From the NCBI GenBank assembly GCA_025642075.2, contig JAODUO010000546.1:472664-536663 (forward strand): 64,000 nt of DNA, written 5' to 3'. Source of the stretch: Ridgeia piscesae. Its lineage: Eukaryota > Annelida > Polychaeta > Sabellida > Siboglinidae. Every line of letters starts with the position of its first letter. Position 1 is the first letter of the stretch. Below the pieces are notes generated by a model. It made no database searches and was not told where the DNA came from. It saw only the letters and a program-made list of their open reading frames with translations. Made by a program: the position numbers and the translations under genes. This document shows, piece by piece, positions 22,161 through 36,242 of this stretch.

Positions 22161-23882
22161 GTGGTTGTGTGTCGTTTGTTTTAATGTTACTAGCAATACA
22201 TGCCCAATGTCAAGACGGATAGTTTACATGGTACCCAGCCCTAGAGGAGTATCGTAAACGATACCCATTTCCACCCTGCATGTCTGTTTCTCCAAGTGTG
22301 AAGGTTGTGAGATCTGCATACTGCTTAAGGTACAGTGTATGTTCCAATCACGTTTATCACACAACTGTTACTTGGCCCAGTTGCACAAATTTAACAGTAT
22401 AATGAATTCGGACAGCTCCGGTACTTTGGTGTATAATATAAACAATCCCATCCAATTGCATGAAATATTAATTATGTGCCTTGTGTCGCTGCATTCTTAA
22501 GTCTTCTGGCATCGGTTATTTTTCATATTATCGGCATTCTATGCAAACCCCCAGACAGTGTTTTGTAGGTAATAATTACTTGGTGTTATTAAACAAGGTA
22601 CCAATAACTAAGGGGATGATGGATGGTAATAATGTTAATACCAGACATTCGCTGAGTATCGCTATGCGTTACTGAGCAATTGCAAAAAACACGAACAATC
22701 AAATCTCCAACACAAACCCTAATATACCCATCATTCTGGGATCTGTATATAACCGATCCCATACCTGATCGCAATTCATAACAGCTTGATGACAAGTCGA
22801 CTCCGTTGTCTGTATATAGTTTAATAGCACGCCATAAGAAACACAAAAATATGTACAATGGCAAAACATATGCATGATTTGATCATATTAGAGAATATGG
22901 AGTCGGAAGAAGTGTATATAGAGCATAAACAGCTGCCGTATCATAAAAACATTACACCTGTATATGCATGCCAAATAAAAATGTTCAAACCTGTCTTGCA
23001 AGGTGAAGTGACCCATAATAAAGATACACAAATTCTCAGAAAATAAAATGCTTACCGCCTTACGATGCCCTGCACCTAAATTGTAGCAGGTGAAAGGTCA
23101 TTTAAGTCACCTTTGTGTTATGACCTTTCCCTGGCATGTTGAGAAATTGATATACAAAATAATGTAGATATCCTAAGCGACGTGAATAAAAGATCATATC
23201 AGAAAAGTGGCCATAATTTCCAGCCAATAAAGCAGACTTTGCTCACTTTTGCTCATTAATGGAATTCCCCTGACTAGAGACTGGTTATTTTTCAAAAGTT
23301 CCATAAGCAGAAATACAAGTATTCTATCTCCATTGCCAGCATAGCATATCACTAAACCTGACTACAACTAGTAGATTGTTGTCGTTGAAAAACAACCTGA
23401 AGACATTGGCCTCTATGAGGAGCACATTGCAACTTACAAAGAGTTTGTTGTATAAAGTGTAAAATAAATAGCTAATATTATCAATAAAATACATGCATAT
23501 ATCGCATACCATTGCTCTCCCATGATTCACCACAAACCAAGCATGGTATCTAGTCAATTCTGAGATTATGCAATTATTAAGTAATATTTCATAGGCGGTC
23601 TACCTCACGCGAGATTCTACAAAATGTAGATGAGATTCTATAACTGGGTTGAGATCTTTCTACAGTCGCATTCTATAGTACTATAATGTGTTTTTTCCTA
23701 CAAGATTTCCCACAACTATTACGTGTTATGTAGGGTTCAATATGACGATGACATTGATCTCAATACAATGATGATATTGATATAAGTGTCAGGTAATGCC
23801 ATCGTCCAAGACTTCATCCGATTGCATCACAGCAAATGGTCATGTTGGTGAAGTTGAACATGGTCAGATAACCCATGAGTAG
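22161..23882. other. Convergent intergenic space, CNOT6 and TMEM72-like 3' ends
   Basis: This contains the likely TMEM72-like 3' UTR on the - strand, next to its stop at 23883. No AATAAA on the - strand was found close to that stop; an ATTAAA occurs at 22820-22825. No other coding or mobile feature was recognised. Confidence 0.4.
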
Positions 23883-23988
23883 CTAGACTTCATATATTTC
23901 GTCTTGATTGGCGAGACTGTCGCCACTGAAGGGGCTGCCATTTGCAACGACATTTGAACCAACAATCTCTCCCCCATCAACGTCAAAC
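23883..23988 (-). CDS. TMEM72: TMEM72-like exon 6, C-terminus
   Basis: Acceptor TTTCTGTTGTAG. One base completes Arg, then 34 codons read [17 protein letters not shown] and end NQDEIYEV before TAG at 23885-23883. The segment is hydrophilic, as expected of a cytoplasmic tail. Confidence 0.8.
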
Positions 23989-26900
23989 CTACAACAGAAA
24001 CCAGCCCCGAGTTATTGTCTACATCAAATCACACGCCAGTGATTGATAAACAAGCAGTGACGACCACATCTAAAATACATTCGCTTTGGAAACAAATTCT
24101 ATATAAGACAGTATAATATATCCTATACATGTTTGTTTGTATAAAAATGTTTTGCTATAGAGTTTATGTAAAATTCCACAAAAAGCAAAAGTTATGTATC
24201 AATTCTATCTAATTATGATATATAGAAACTTGATTGACCCTAAACATTGAACAGATATTCTATAGAAATATATATGGCCATGTTTGAATTCTGCATAAAT
24301 ATTAGAGATTTCTAGATATTCCATAGAATTACTTGCCAAGGTGGCATTTAATGCAATGTGACCAGTCTGGCGGCCATGCTTCATTTTGGTTGGCCTCTAG
24401 TGCATTTGGAGGGCACAATTATTTGGAGGAAAGTTTTGATTTAATGTAAACCTTTGGAGTCATAACATCATTTAATTTGTTATGATAACATGAAAAATAC
24501 GTCTTTTTGTGGTATCCTGATCTTAATCATTATATGCCAGTAATGATACAGAATACATTGCTGACTATCCTTGCAGGCATTATGGGGCTAGGTTTCATAC
24601 CCAACACCATATTGTTGGTGTTACTTTCCGCTGGGTGGCGCCACTGCAGTGCTAGCCAGGAGATATTTGCAAAACCATTCACCAGGGGGATAGGTGGCAC
24701 ACTTGCCACTACATGTAGTTTAGTTTGTAGATGGGTGAAAAGGTCAAAAGGGGAAATCCATAAGTAATATTCCGTAGTGCCTACTATCTCACTACAAGCA
24801 ACATGCTGCCTGGATGTCATTCTGCTCCAAGTGATTGTTTCAGATAAAAGGCAGCTATTCTTCATTGTAATACTGCACTCTTCATTTGTAATTTCACAAA
24901 ATCTTCTATGGCGATAAAAACATTCCTTTAACATTTTAAATCTATTTGCAATGTATGCAGTTGTTAATTAATCCTGTTATCATAATTATTTCACACAATT
25001 ATATGCCTAAAAATATTTTATTAATCACTTATAAACCCTGACAGCATATTGCACATACATGGAGTTACTCGTTTGGGCTTCGCTTATATACACCATAGCC
25101 ATGAATGTACAGGTTACTTCACCAGACTTTGGTTTTGTCCAACAAATTCAAAGTGTTTAAACTCAACAGTCACTGTATGATTCACTGCGAATTAATTATC
25201 ACATTTTGATACGGGTATACCTTGAATGCATATAGGGTTAGAAAGAATCTCTTTAAACTTAAAGACATTTATAAATCTTAACATTTTTAGATATCTCCAG
25301 AGCACCTGTTGTGTTCTCAGGAGTGTGTTTTGATCCTTTAAACAAAACCACCCCAGTTAGTTACCCAATGTGTTGTACCTGTCATACGTGCTGCTGTGTG
25401 GGCTGCCTGGCACTGCCTGCAGGCGTATACGAAATGTCTTCACAATGTATAATATGCCACTTATCGCAACCAACACACCTGCAACAGAAGGGTCAAGGTC
25501 ATAAATAGGTCATGGTTACTAAATGTCGTACATGAACATAAACACAACCCTGCAGTTCTGTGCACACATTTAAAAGCTGATTTGATGAGAAATGGAAAAA
25601 TGCTGTCTTCACAGTAATGTTACGATGTTCTAAGTATCAATGGTTTAGATTTAAAGACTAATTATGTTGCATGATATTATTGGAAAACTGTTAATAATTC
25701 ATTTCAGTACGACAGACTGCTATTGCGGTGTGTGACACTTGAGTATGTAAGTAACAATAGACTGCTATTGCAGTGTGTGACACTTGAGTATGTAAGTAAC
25801 AATAGACTGCTATTGCAGTGTGTGACACTTGAGTATGTAAGTAACAATAGACTGCTATTGCGGTGTGTGATACTTGAGTATGTAAGTAACGACAGACTGC
25901 TATTGCGATGTGTGACACTTGAGTATGTAAGTAACAATAGACTGCTACTGAGGTGTGTGACACTTGAGTATGTAAGTAACGACAGACTGCTACTGAGAAT
26001 GTGTGACACTTGAGTATGTAAGTAACGACAGACTGCTACTGAGAATGTGTGACACTTGAGTATGTAAGTAACGACAAACTGCTACTGAGGTGTGTGACAC
26101 TTGAGTATGTAAGTAACGATAGACTGCTACTGAGGTGTGTGACACTTGAGTATGTAAGTAACGACAGACTGCTACTGAGGTGTGTGACACTTGAGTATGT
26201 AAGTAACGACAGACTGCTACTGAGGTGTGTGACACTTGAGTATGTAAGTAACGACAGACTGCTACTGAGGTGTGTGACACTTGAGTATGTAAGTAACGAC
26301 AGACTGCTACTGAGGTGTGTGACACTTGAGTATGTAAGTAACGACAGACTGCTACTGAGGTGTGTGACACTTGAGTATGTAAGTAAGACAGACTGCTACT
26401 GAGGTGTGTGCACTTGAGTATGTAAGTAACGACAGACTGCTACTGAGGTGTGTGACACTTGAGTATGTAAGTAACGACAGACTGCTACTGAGGTGTGTGA
26501 CACTTGAGTATGTAAGTAATGACAGACTGCTACTGAGGTGTGTGACACTTGAGTATGTAAGTAACGACAGACTGCTACTGAGGTGTGTGACACTTGAGTA
26601 TGTAAGTAACGACAGACTGCTACTGAGGTGTGTGACACTTGAGTAGTAAGTAACGACAGACTGCTACTGCGGTATGTGACACTTGAGTATGTAAGTAACG
26701 ACAGATGCTACTGAGGTGTGTGACACTTGAGTATGTAAGTAACGACAGACTGCTACTGAGGTGTGTGATACTTGAGTATGTAAGTAACGAAGACTGCTAC
26801 TGAGGTGTGTGACACTTGAGTATGTAAGTAACGACAGACTGCTACTGAGGTGTGTGTCACTTGAGTATGTAAGTAACGACAGACTGCTACTGAGGTGTGT

Positions 26901-29900
26901 GACACTTGAGTATGTAAGTAACGACAGACTGCTACTGAGGTGTGTGTCACTTGAGTATGTAAGTAACGACAGACTGCTACTGAGGTGTGTGACACTTGAG
27001 TATGTAAGTAACGACAGACTGCTACTGAGGTGTGTGTACTTGGTATGTAAGTAATCGACAGACTGCTATGGGTTGTGACACTTGAGTATGTAAGTAACGA
27101 CAGACTGCTACTGAGGTGTGTGACACTTGAGTATGTAAGTAACGACAGACTGCTACTGAGGTGTGTGCACTTGAGTATGTAAGTAACGACAGACTGCTAC
27201 TGAGGTGTGTGAACTTGGTATGTAAGTAACGACAGACTGCTACTGAGGTGTGTGATACTTGGTATGTAAGTAACGACAGACTGCTATGAGGTTGTGACAC
27301 TTGAGTATGTAAGTAACGACAGACTGCTACTGAGGTGTGTGCACTTGAGTATGTAAGTAACGACAGACTGCTACTGAGGTGTGTGACACTTGAGTATGTA
27401 AGTAAGACAGACTGCTATGGGTTGTGACACTTGAGTATGTAAGTAACGACAGACTGCTACTGAGGTGTGTGCACTTGAGTATGTAAGTAACGACAGACTG
27501 CTACTGAGGTGTGTGACACTTGAGTATGTAAGTAACGACAGACTGCTATGGGTTGTGACACTTGAGTATGTAAGTAACGACAGACTGCTACTGAGGTGTG
27601 TGACACTTGAGTATGTAAGTAACGACAGACTGCTACTGAGGTGTGTGACACTTGAGTATGTAAGTAACGACAGACTGCTACTGAGGTGTGTGACACTTGA
27701 GTATGTAAGTAACGACAGACTGCTACTGAGGTGTGTGACACTTGAGTATGTAAGTAACGACAGACTGCTACTGAGGTGTGTGACACTTGAGTATGTAAGT
27801 AACGACAGACTGCTACTGAGGTGTGTGACACTTGAGTATGTAAGTAACGACAGACTGCTACTGAGGTGTGTGACACTTGAGTATGTAAGTAACGACAGAC
27901 TGCTACTGAGGTGTGTGACACTTGAGTATGTAAGTAACGACAGACTGCTACTGAGGTGTGTGACACTTGAGTATGTAAGTAACGACAGACTGCTACTGAG
28001 GTGTGTGACACTTGAGTATGTAAGTAACGACAGACTGCTACTGAGGTGTGTGACACTTGAGTATGTAAGTAACGACAGACTGCTACTGAGGTGTGTGACA
28101 CTTGAGTATGTAAGTAACGACAGACTGCTACTGAGGTGTGTGACACTTGAGTATGTAAGTAACGACAGACTGCTACTGAGGTGTGTGACACTTGAGTATG
28201 TAAGTAACGATAGACTGCTACTGATGTGTGACACTTGAGTATGTAATAAGACAGACTGCTTAGGTGTGTCATTGAGTATGTAAGTAACGACAGACTGCTA
28301 CTGAGGTGTGTGACACTTGAGTATGTAAGTAATCGACAGACTGCTACTGAGGTGTGTGACACTTGAGTATGTAAGTAACGACAGACTGCTACTTTAGGTG
28401 TGTGACACTTGAGTATGTAAGTAACGACAGACTGCTACTGAGGTGTGTGATACTTGCGTATGTAAGTAAGTAACGACAGACTGCTATTGCGGTTTGTGAC
28501 ACTTGAGTATGTAAGTAACGACAGACTGCTACTGAGGTGTGTGACACTTGAGTATGTAAGTAACTGACAGACTGCTACTGAGGTGTGTGACACTTGAGTA
28601 TGTAAGTAACGACAGACTGCTACTGAGGTGTGTGACACTTGAGTATGTAAGTAACGACAGACTGCTACTGAGGTGTGTGACACTTGAGTATGTAAGTAAC
28701 GACAGACTGCTACTGAGGTGTGTGACACTTGAGTATGTAAGTAACGACAGACTGCTACTGAGGTGTGTGATACTTGCGTATGTAAGTAAGTAACGACAGA
28801 CTGCTATTGCGGTATGTGACACTTGAGTATGTAAGTAACGACAGACTGCTACTGAGGTGTGTGACACTTGAGTATGTAAGTAACGACAGACTGCTACTGA
28901 GGTGTGTGACACTTGAGTATGTAAGTAACGACAGACTGCTACTGAGGTGTGTGACACTTGAGTATGTAAGTAACGACAGACTGCTACTGAGGTGTGTGAC
29001 ACTTGAGTATGTAAGTAACGACAGACTGCTACTGAGGTGTGTGACACTTGAGTATGTAAGTAACGACAGACTGCTACTGAGGTGTGTGACACTTGAGTAT
29101 GTAAGTAACGACAGACTGCTACTGAGGTGTGTGACACTTGAGTATGTAAGTAATGACAGACTGCTACTGAGGTGTGTGACACTTGAGTATGGATGTAACG
29201 ACAGACTGCTACTGAGGTGTGTGACACTTGAGTATGTAAGTAACGACAGACTGCTACTTAGGTGTGTGACACTTGAGTATTAAGTAAGTAACGACAGACT
29301 GCTACTGAGGTGTGTGACACTTGAGTATGTAAGTAACGACAGACTGCTACTGAGGTGTGTGACACTTGAGTATGTAAGTAACGACAGACTGCTACTGAGG
29401 TGTGTGACACTTGAGTATGTAAGTAACGACAGACTGCTACTGCGGTGTGTTACACTTGAGTATGTAAGTAACAACAGACTGCTACTGAGGTGTGTGACAC
29501 TTGAGTATGTAAGTAACGACAGACTGCTACTGAGGTGTGTGACACTTGAGTATGTAAGTAACGACAGACTGCTACTGAGGTGTGTGACACTTGAGTATGT
29601 AAGTAACGACAGACTGCTACTGAGGTGTGTGATACTTGAGTATGTAAGTAACGACAGACTGCTACTGAGGTGTGTGACACTTGAGTATGTAAGTAACGAC
29701 AGACTGCTACTGAGGTGTGTGACACTTGAGTATGTAAGTAACGACAGACTGCTACTGAGGTGTGTGACAATTGAGTATGTAAGTAACGACAGACTGCTAC
29801 TGAGGTGTGTGACACTTGAGTATGTAAGTAACGACAGACTGCTACTGAGGTGTGTGACACTTGAGTATGTAAGTAACGACAGACTGCTACTGAGGTGTGT

Positions 29901-32900
29901 GACACTTGAGTATGTAAGTAACGACAGACTGCTACTGAGGTGTGTGACACTGGAGTATGTAAGTAACGACAGACTGCTTACTGAGGTGTGTGACACTTGA
30001 GTATGTAAGTAATGACAGACTGCTACTGAGGTGTGTGTCACTTGAGTATGTAAGTAACGACAGACTGCTACTGAGGTGTGTGATACTTGAGTATGTAAGT
30101 AATCGACAGACTGCTACTTTAGGTATGTGACACTTGAGTATGTAAGTAACGACAGACTGCTACTGAGGTGTGTGACACTTGAGTATGTAAGTAACGACAG
30201 ACTGCTACTGAGGTGTGTGATACTTGAGTAGTAAGTAACAACAGACTGCTATTACGGTGTGTGACACTTGAGTATGTAAGTAACGACAGACTGCTACTGA
30301 GGTGTGTGACACTTGAGTATGTAAGTAACGACAGACTGCTACTGAGGTGTGTGACACTGGAGTATGTAAGCAAGACTTGTACTGACAGTGTTTTGACCTG
30401 AGTAATGGAACCTAACACAGACTGCTACCCCGAGGTGACGTGACATTGAAAATATGTAGTGTAATCAGGTTTTGCCCCACTTTTTTAGGTTTTTTTTGTA
30501 ACTTTGAGTAATGTTAAGTAAAAGACAAATTTGCAACTAGGTGAAGTATACTTGGTTTTTAAGTAAGTGAAGACGTATTTATGTTTACAATTGAGTATTA
30601 AACAACCAAACTCATTATTTGTCTTTAAAACATGAAGATGCCCCACTTTTAAAAAGCATTATTGCAGCCCAAATTTTTAGATTAAGTGATGCGACAACTG
30701 TCAAGGTTTCTGTGAATTTAGTATTAAGTGATCACAGCCTCTGAGGTGTGGAAATTTAAAATTTTTAAATGAATGATTGCTGCTATCAGGTAACTATATT
30801 AACAAAGTTAACATGATTTTGAATAAATCAAATATGAAACCGATGCACAAACTGCATAATGTACCTTCGTATTAATCTGAACCACTTGCCTGTAATGGCA
30901 GCCAGCCATAGTTGTGAGGGCGAATAAAACATCCGGAAGCTATGATGATATAAAGGAGACCCTTTTTCCAGTCGTCAAACCAAAGCAAGGCCCTTGTGCC
31001 CCGTGCACACCCGTGGTCCTCATCATCTCACTAGGGACACAAAGTTTACGTGTACAAAACGTAAAAATCGTAATTTATACATCACATATAATAACTTAAT
31101 CACATTTTTAACACACTTTGCAGGGTATCTTTTACATATTTTGAATGATAAATTTTATGATGATTTAAGATGATGTGCAGTTTTTATTTGTTGACAACTA
31201 CTACCAGGACATGACAATGATGACACAGCATATGGTGTGGTATATGTGACTGTGTGTATGTATTTATTTGTGAATGACAGTTTGTCTATTCATTTCAGAC
31301 GTAGACGTTTATACCAGATGACTTAGTCACTATCTACTCAGTACAACTGCATCAACGGAATAAAAAAGTAATTAAAATTTATTATTTACTGTCCACCTCT
31401 TTCCCGGCACAATGAAGCACTAACCTTAGACAGACTTTAGTCCAGAAATGAACGACAAATACAGACTCAAGGACTGACATCAACAGGGCTGCCAGGCTAC
31501 AAACCAAAACATAAACATAAATTGATTACATCAATTCAAAGTAGATCTAATCATTAAATCGTAAGCATTCAATACAATCAAACTGTGTGCTCCGTTCTTC
31601 TTGCCAACTGTACACACTCTACACATCCGTCATTCTCTTAGCCTGAGGCAATTATATTTTGCATAATATAATATGTACTTAAAAAATCAAACAATACATA
31701 ATCCTGTTTCAAAAATGTGTTGAAATTCCACATAATAGCAGATTTGCAGCAGACCTTATAGCAAAATATTATCAACATTTTACAGTAGTGATTCAGGCAA
31801 GGATAGCAGGGTTAATATGCTCTGTGCAACTAAATATACATAAACAATGTGAATAACCCTATGTTAACCCTGTTATCCCCTACAGGGTGCCCAAGTGATT
31901 CACAACACTGTGCTGCCATCTGGTGATTAAAAAAGCAAAACTTTCAGTGACGGTGTCAGTTTGTGCAGGCAGCAGCCAGACAGACATCTAGTCTATTAGT
32001 AGGGTAAGTCTGCCACAAGGGTTTCCCGCCAATAATAGGGCTACATCAAAGTTGAGTGACCACAAAGGTTTCCTGTCTCAAAGTGGAATGGATACACAGA
32101 GAACAAGAGAGTTGTCAGGGGCACACAGGGTGTGCAGCTGGAGGGTGTTTCCCTCTGGCTTGGGCTGGGAGGTGAGGCTGGGCTGCCTCTGTCTCGAATA
32201 GCTGTGTTAGACTGGCATTATCATCTGAGTTTGTAAACCGAATCTAGTTGGTTCGGGTGGAGAGTTTAGCGACGTTTTATTTGTATCTTTATTTGTATTA
32301 TAGTTAGTTTACAAAATGTTTTGAATAGGTAAAATAAAGAATGCGCCTGTCGAGTTTTACATAAGCGTGTTTATTTATATTTACTTATGACAGTACAAAG
32401 CTAATCCCCCTTAATTTACTCTGCCGTTGCCTAAGCGCAATATTAGTCTCCAATTAGCGGTACAACAGTAGCATAGTTGTGCTCTGTACAGATCCCTGGC
32501 TGATTTCCTAGGAGATAAGTAACTTCTTTTTACCCTGATAAAAGTAACATGATCAATGCCGAAGGGCAGAAAGAGATAACTGGACACTTGATTTCAATCA
32601 CCAGTCACTGTGAAAGGAAGTAGTCAAATCTACCAGGATCACATTCACGGGATAGTTAATCAATTGTACTCAAACTGTACCATGTCTACAGTAAAAACAC
32701 TGGACATACACCTCAGGGCTGGGAGATATCACTTACAGATTGGTAGCATTTCTGTCGTAAACAGAAATTGTGAATCTAAGAGTACATTCAGCCAGCCATT
32801 GTTCATTCAGGACTGAGAATGTGACACAAAGTAGTTACATTAATGGATGTTGCTTATTAATGCTTAATGTTGTCAAGATGATTTCGTGGAGTTGTAATTT

Positions 32901-35900
32901 TTCGTATGAAAATTGCAACTATTTCACTAAAACTGATGTGTCTACTGTCTACATACTGTACCTTTATGCAGAGACCCGTCCACCCGTCATTTGGACGGGT
33001 AAAAACCATTGTGGACGGGTAGAAATATGGGTGGACAGGTGGTGGATGGGTAAAAAAAATTAGGAATGCCTTAGAAGTGAGTGTAAATGGTGTCACATGT
33101 GTGTTTTAGTCCATTTCAGGTAATCAGACACATTTTAAAGTTTGTAAACTGGCTTAACAGTTAACATCCATGTGTCCACCTAAACATGTGTGACTGGCAA
33201 TATTTTGGTCCTGCATAAAGCCCTGCATGTCTAACAACTGGTTTCAAAACATGGAATGGGAGTAAATAAGTGACAGGAAGTACCACAAGAGTAACAATAC
33301 TATGGATTTTTTCATAAAGGTTTCTTTAGATTTTTATGAAACCACCCCCAGCTATATACTATCATTTCCATTCACTGGATTGGCAATATGTAACAGGAAC
33401 TTAATGAAACTTTTCAATGTCAGGTCTGTAACAACTTAGTTGAGTTGGATGATAAGTTAACAGGTCCTCACTTAAGGCACAAGCTAAGTTAGCAGGTACT
33501 CACAGAAGGCACACAAGTTAGCAGGTACTCACAGAAAGCACACTAAGTTAGCAGGTACTCACAGTCTCACAGAAAGCACACTAAGTTACCAGTTACCCAC
33601 AGAAAGCACACAAGCTAGCAGGTACTCACAGAATGCACACTAAGTTAGCAGGTACTCACAGAAAGCACACAAGTTACCAGGTACTCACAGAAGCCACACA
33701 AGTTAGCAGGTACTCACAGAAGGACACAAGTTAGCACTTAGCAGATACTCACAGAAAGCACACAAGTTACCAGGTACTCACAGAAGCCACACAAGTTAGC
33801 AGGTACTCACAGAAGGACACAAGTTAGCACTTAGCAGATACTCACAGAAGGCACACAAGTTAGCAGGTACTCACAGAAGGACACAAGTTAGCACTTAGCA
33901 GGTACTCACAGAAGGACACAAGTTTGCACTTAGCAGATACTCACAGAAGGCACACAAGTTAGCAGATACTCACAGAAGGCGCACAAGTTAGCCGGTACTC
34001 ACAGAAGGACACAAGTTAGCACTTAGCAGATACTCACAGAAAGCACACAAGTTAGCAGGTACTCACAGAAAGCACACTAAGTTAGCAGGTACTCACAGTC
34101 TCACAGAAAGCACACTAAGTTACCAGTTACCCACAGAAAGCACACAAGCTAGCAGGTACTCACAGAATGCACACTAAGTTAGCAGGTACTCACAGAAAGC
34201 ACACAAGTTACCAGGTACTCACAGAAGCCACACAAGTTAGCAGGTACTCACAGAAGGACACAAGTTAGCACTTAGCAGATACTCACAGAAGGCACACAAG
34301 TTAGCAGGTACTCACAGAAAGCACACAAGTTAGCAGGTACTCACAGAATGCACACTAAGTTAGCAGGTACTCACAGAAAGCACACAAGTTACCAGGTACT
34401 CACAGAAGCCACACAAGTTAGCAGGTACTCACAGAAGGACACAAGTTAGCACTTAGCAGATACTCACAGAAAGCACACAAGTTACCAGATACTCACAGAA
34501 AGCACACAAGTTAGCCGGTACTCACAGAAGGACACAAGTTAGCACTTAGCAGATACTCACAGAAAGCACACAAGTTAGCAGGTACTCACAGAAAGCACAC
34601 TAAGTTAGCAGGTACTCACAGTCTCACAGAAAGCACACTAAGTTAGCAGGTACTCACAGAAAGCACACAAGTTAGCAGGTACTCACAGAAAGCACACTAA
34701 GTTAGCAGGTACTCACAGTCTCACAGAAAGCACACTAAGTTAGCAGGTACTCACAGAAAGCACACAAGTTAGCAGGTACTCACAGAATGCACATTAAGTT
34801 AGCAGGTACTCACAGAAAGCACACAAGTTACCAGGTACTCACAGAACCCACACAAGTTAGCAGGTACTCAGAGAAGGACACAAGTTAGCACTTAGCAGAT
34901 ACTCACAGAAAGCACACAAGTTAGCAGGTACTCACAGAAAGCACACTAAGTTAGCAGGTACTCACAGTCTCACAGAAAGCACACTAAGTTAGCAGGTACT
35001 CACAGAAAGCACACAAGTTAGCAGGTACTCACAGAAAGCACACTAAGTTAGCAGGTACTCACAGTCTCACAGAAAGCACACTAAGTTAGCAGGTACTCAC
35101 AGAAAGCACACAAGTTAGCAGGTACTCACAGAATGCACATTAAGTTAGCAGGTACTCACAGAAAGCACACAAGTTACCAGGTACTCACAGAACCCACACA
35201 AGTTAGCAGGTACTCAGAGAAGGACACAAGTTAGCACTTAGCAGATACTCACAGAAAGCACACAAGTTAGCAGGTACTCACAGAAAGCACACTAAGTTAG
35301 CAGGTACTCACAGTCTCACAGAAAGCACACTAAGTTACCAGTTACCCACAGAAAGCACACAAGCTAGCAGGTACTCACAGAAAGCACACTAAGTTAGCAG
35401 GTACTCACAGTCTCACAGAAAGCACACTAAGTTACCAGTTACCCACAGAAAGCACACAAGCTAGCAGGTACTCACAGAATGCACACTAAGTTAGCAGGTA
35501 CTCACAGAAAGCACACAAGTTACCAGGTACTCACAGAAAGCACACAAGTTACCAGGTACTCACAGAAGCCACACAAGTTAGCAGGTACTCACAGAAGGAC
35601 ACAAGTTAGCACTTAGCAGATACTCACAGAAGGCACACAAGTTAGCAGGTACTCACAGAAGGACACAAGTTAGCACTTAGCAGGTACTCACAGAAGGACA
35701 CAAGTTTGCATTTAGCAGATACTCACAGAAGGCACACAAGTTAGCAGATACTCACAGAAGGCGCACAAGTTAGCCGGTACTCACAGAAGGACACAAGTTA
35801 GCACTTAGCAGATACTCACAGAAGGCACACAAGTTAGCAGATACTCACAGAAGGCGCACAAGTTAGCCGGTACTCACAGAAGGACACAAGTTAGCACTTA

Positions 35901-36150
35901 GCAGATACTCACAGAAGGCACACAAGTTAACAGTTACTCACAGAAGATATACAATGACTGACTGGTCAACGATTTAGCTGGTACTTATAGAATTTACACA
36001 GTTGGTTAGCAGGTATTTAAGGAAGATACACAATAAGTTAGCAGGTACTCACAGAAGGTAGGCACCCAAGGCATATCTGCGGTACGCCGTCTCCACTCCC
36101 ACACCCCACAACACTACAACAGAGACATCATCATCACCCACATACTCCGA

Positions 36151-36185
<35 letters not shown>

Positions 36186-36191
36186 GTGTCG

Positions 36192-36242
<51 letters not shown>

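Larger units (their letters stand above)
31497..33456 (-). other. TMEM72-like intron 2, part without array
   Basis: Contains two dispersed repeats listed separately (32120-32235 and 32965-33230). Otherwise AT-rich with no recognised exon. Confidence 0.4.

Noticed and set aside
24507..24767. Hydrophobic + strand frame as a membrane protein
   Set aside because: No recognisable family. It lies in an AT-rich intron of the - strand gene and its hydrophobicity follows from T-rich codons.
27371..28362. Open frames of 250-300 codons in the 45-bp array, on both strands
   Set aside because: The unit is a multiple of three without stops in several frames, so long frames are automatic. They are pure 15-residue repeats, disrupted by indels, and lie in an intron of a recognised gene.
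33457..36052. CRISPR-like array
   Set aside because: Units are contiguous tandem repeats with no unique spacers, in a eukaryotic intron. No cas genes.
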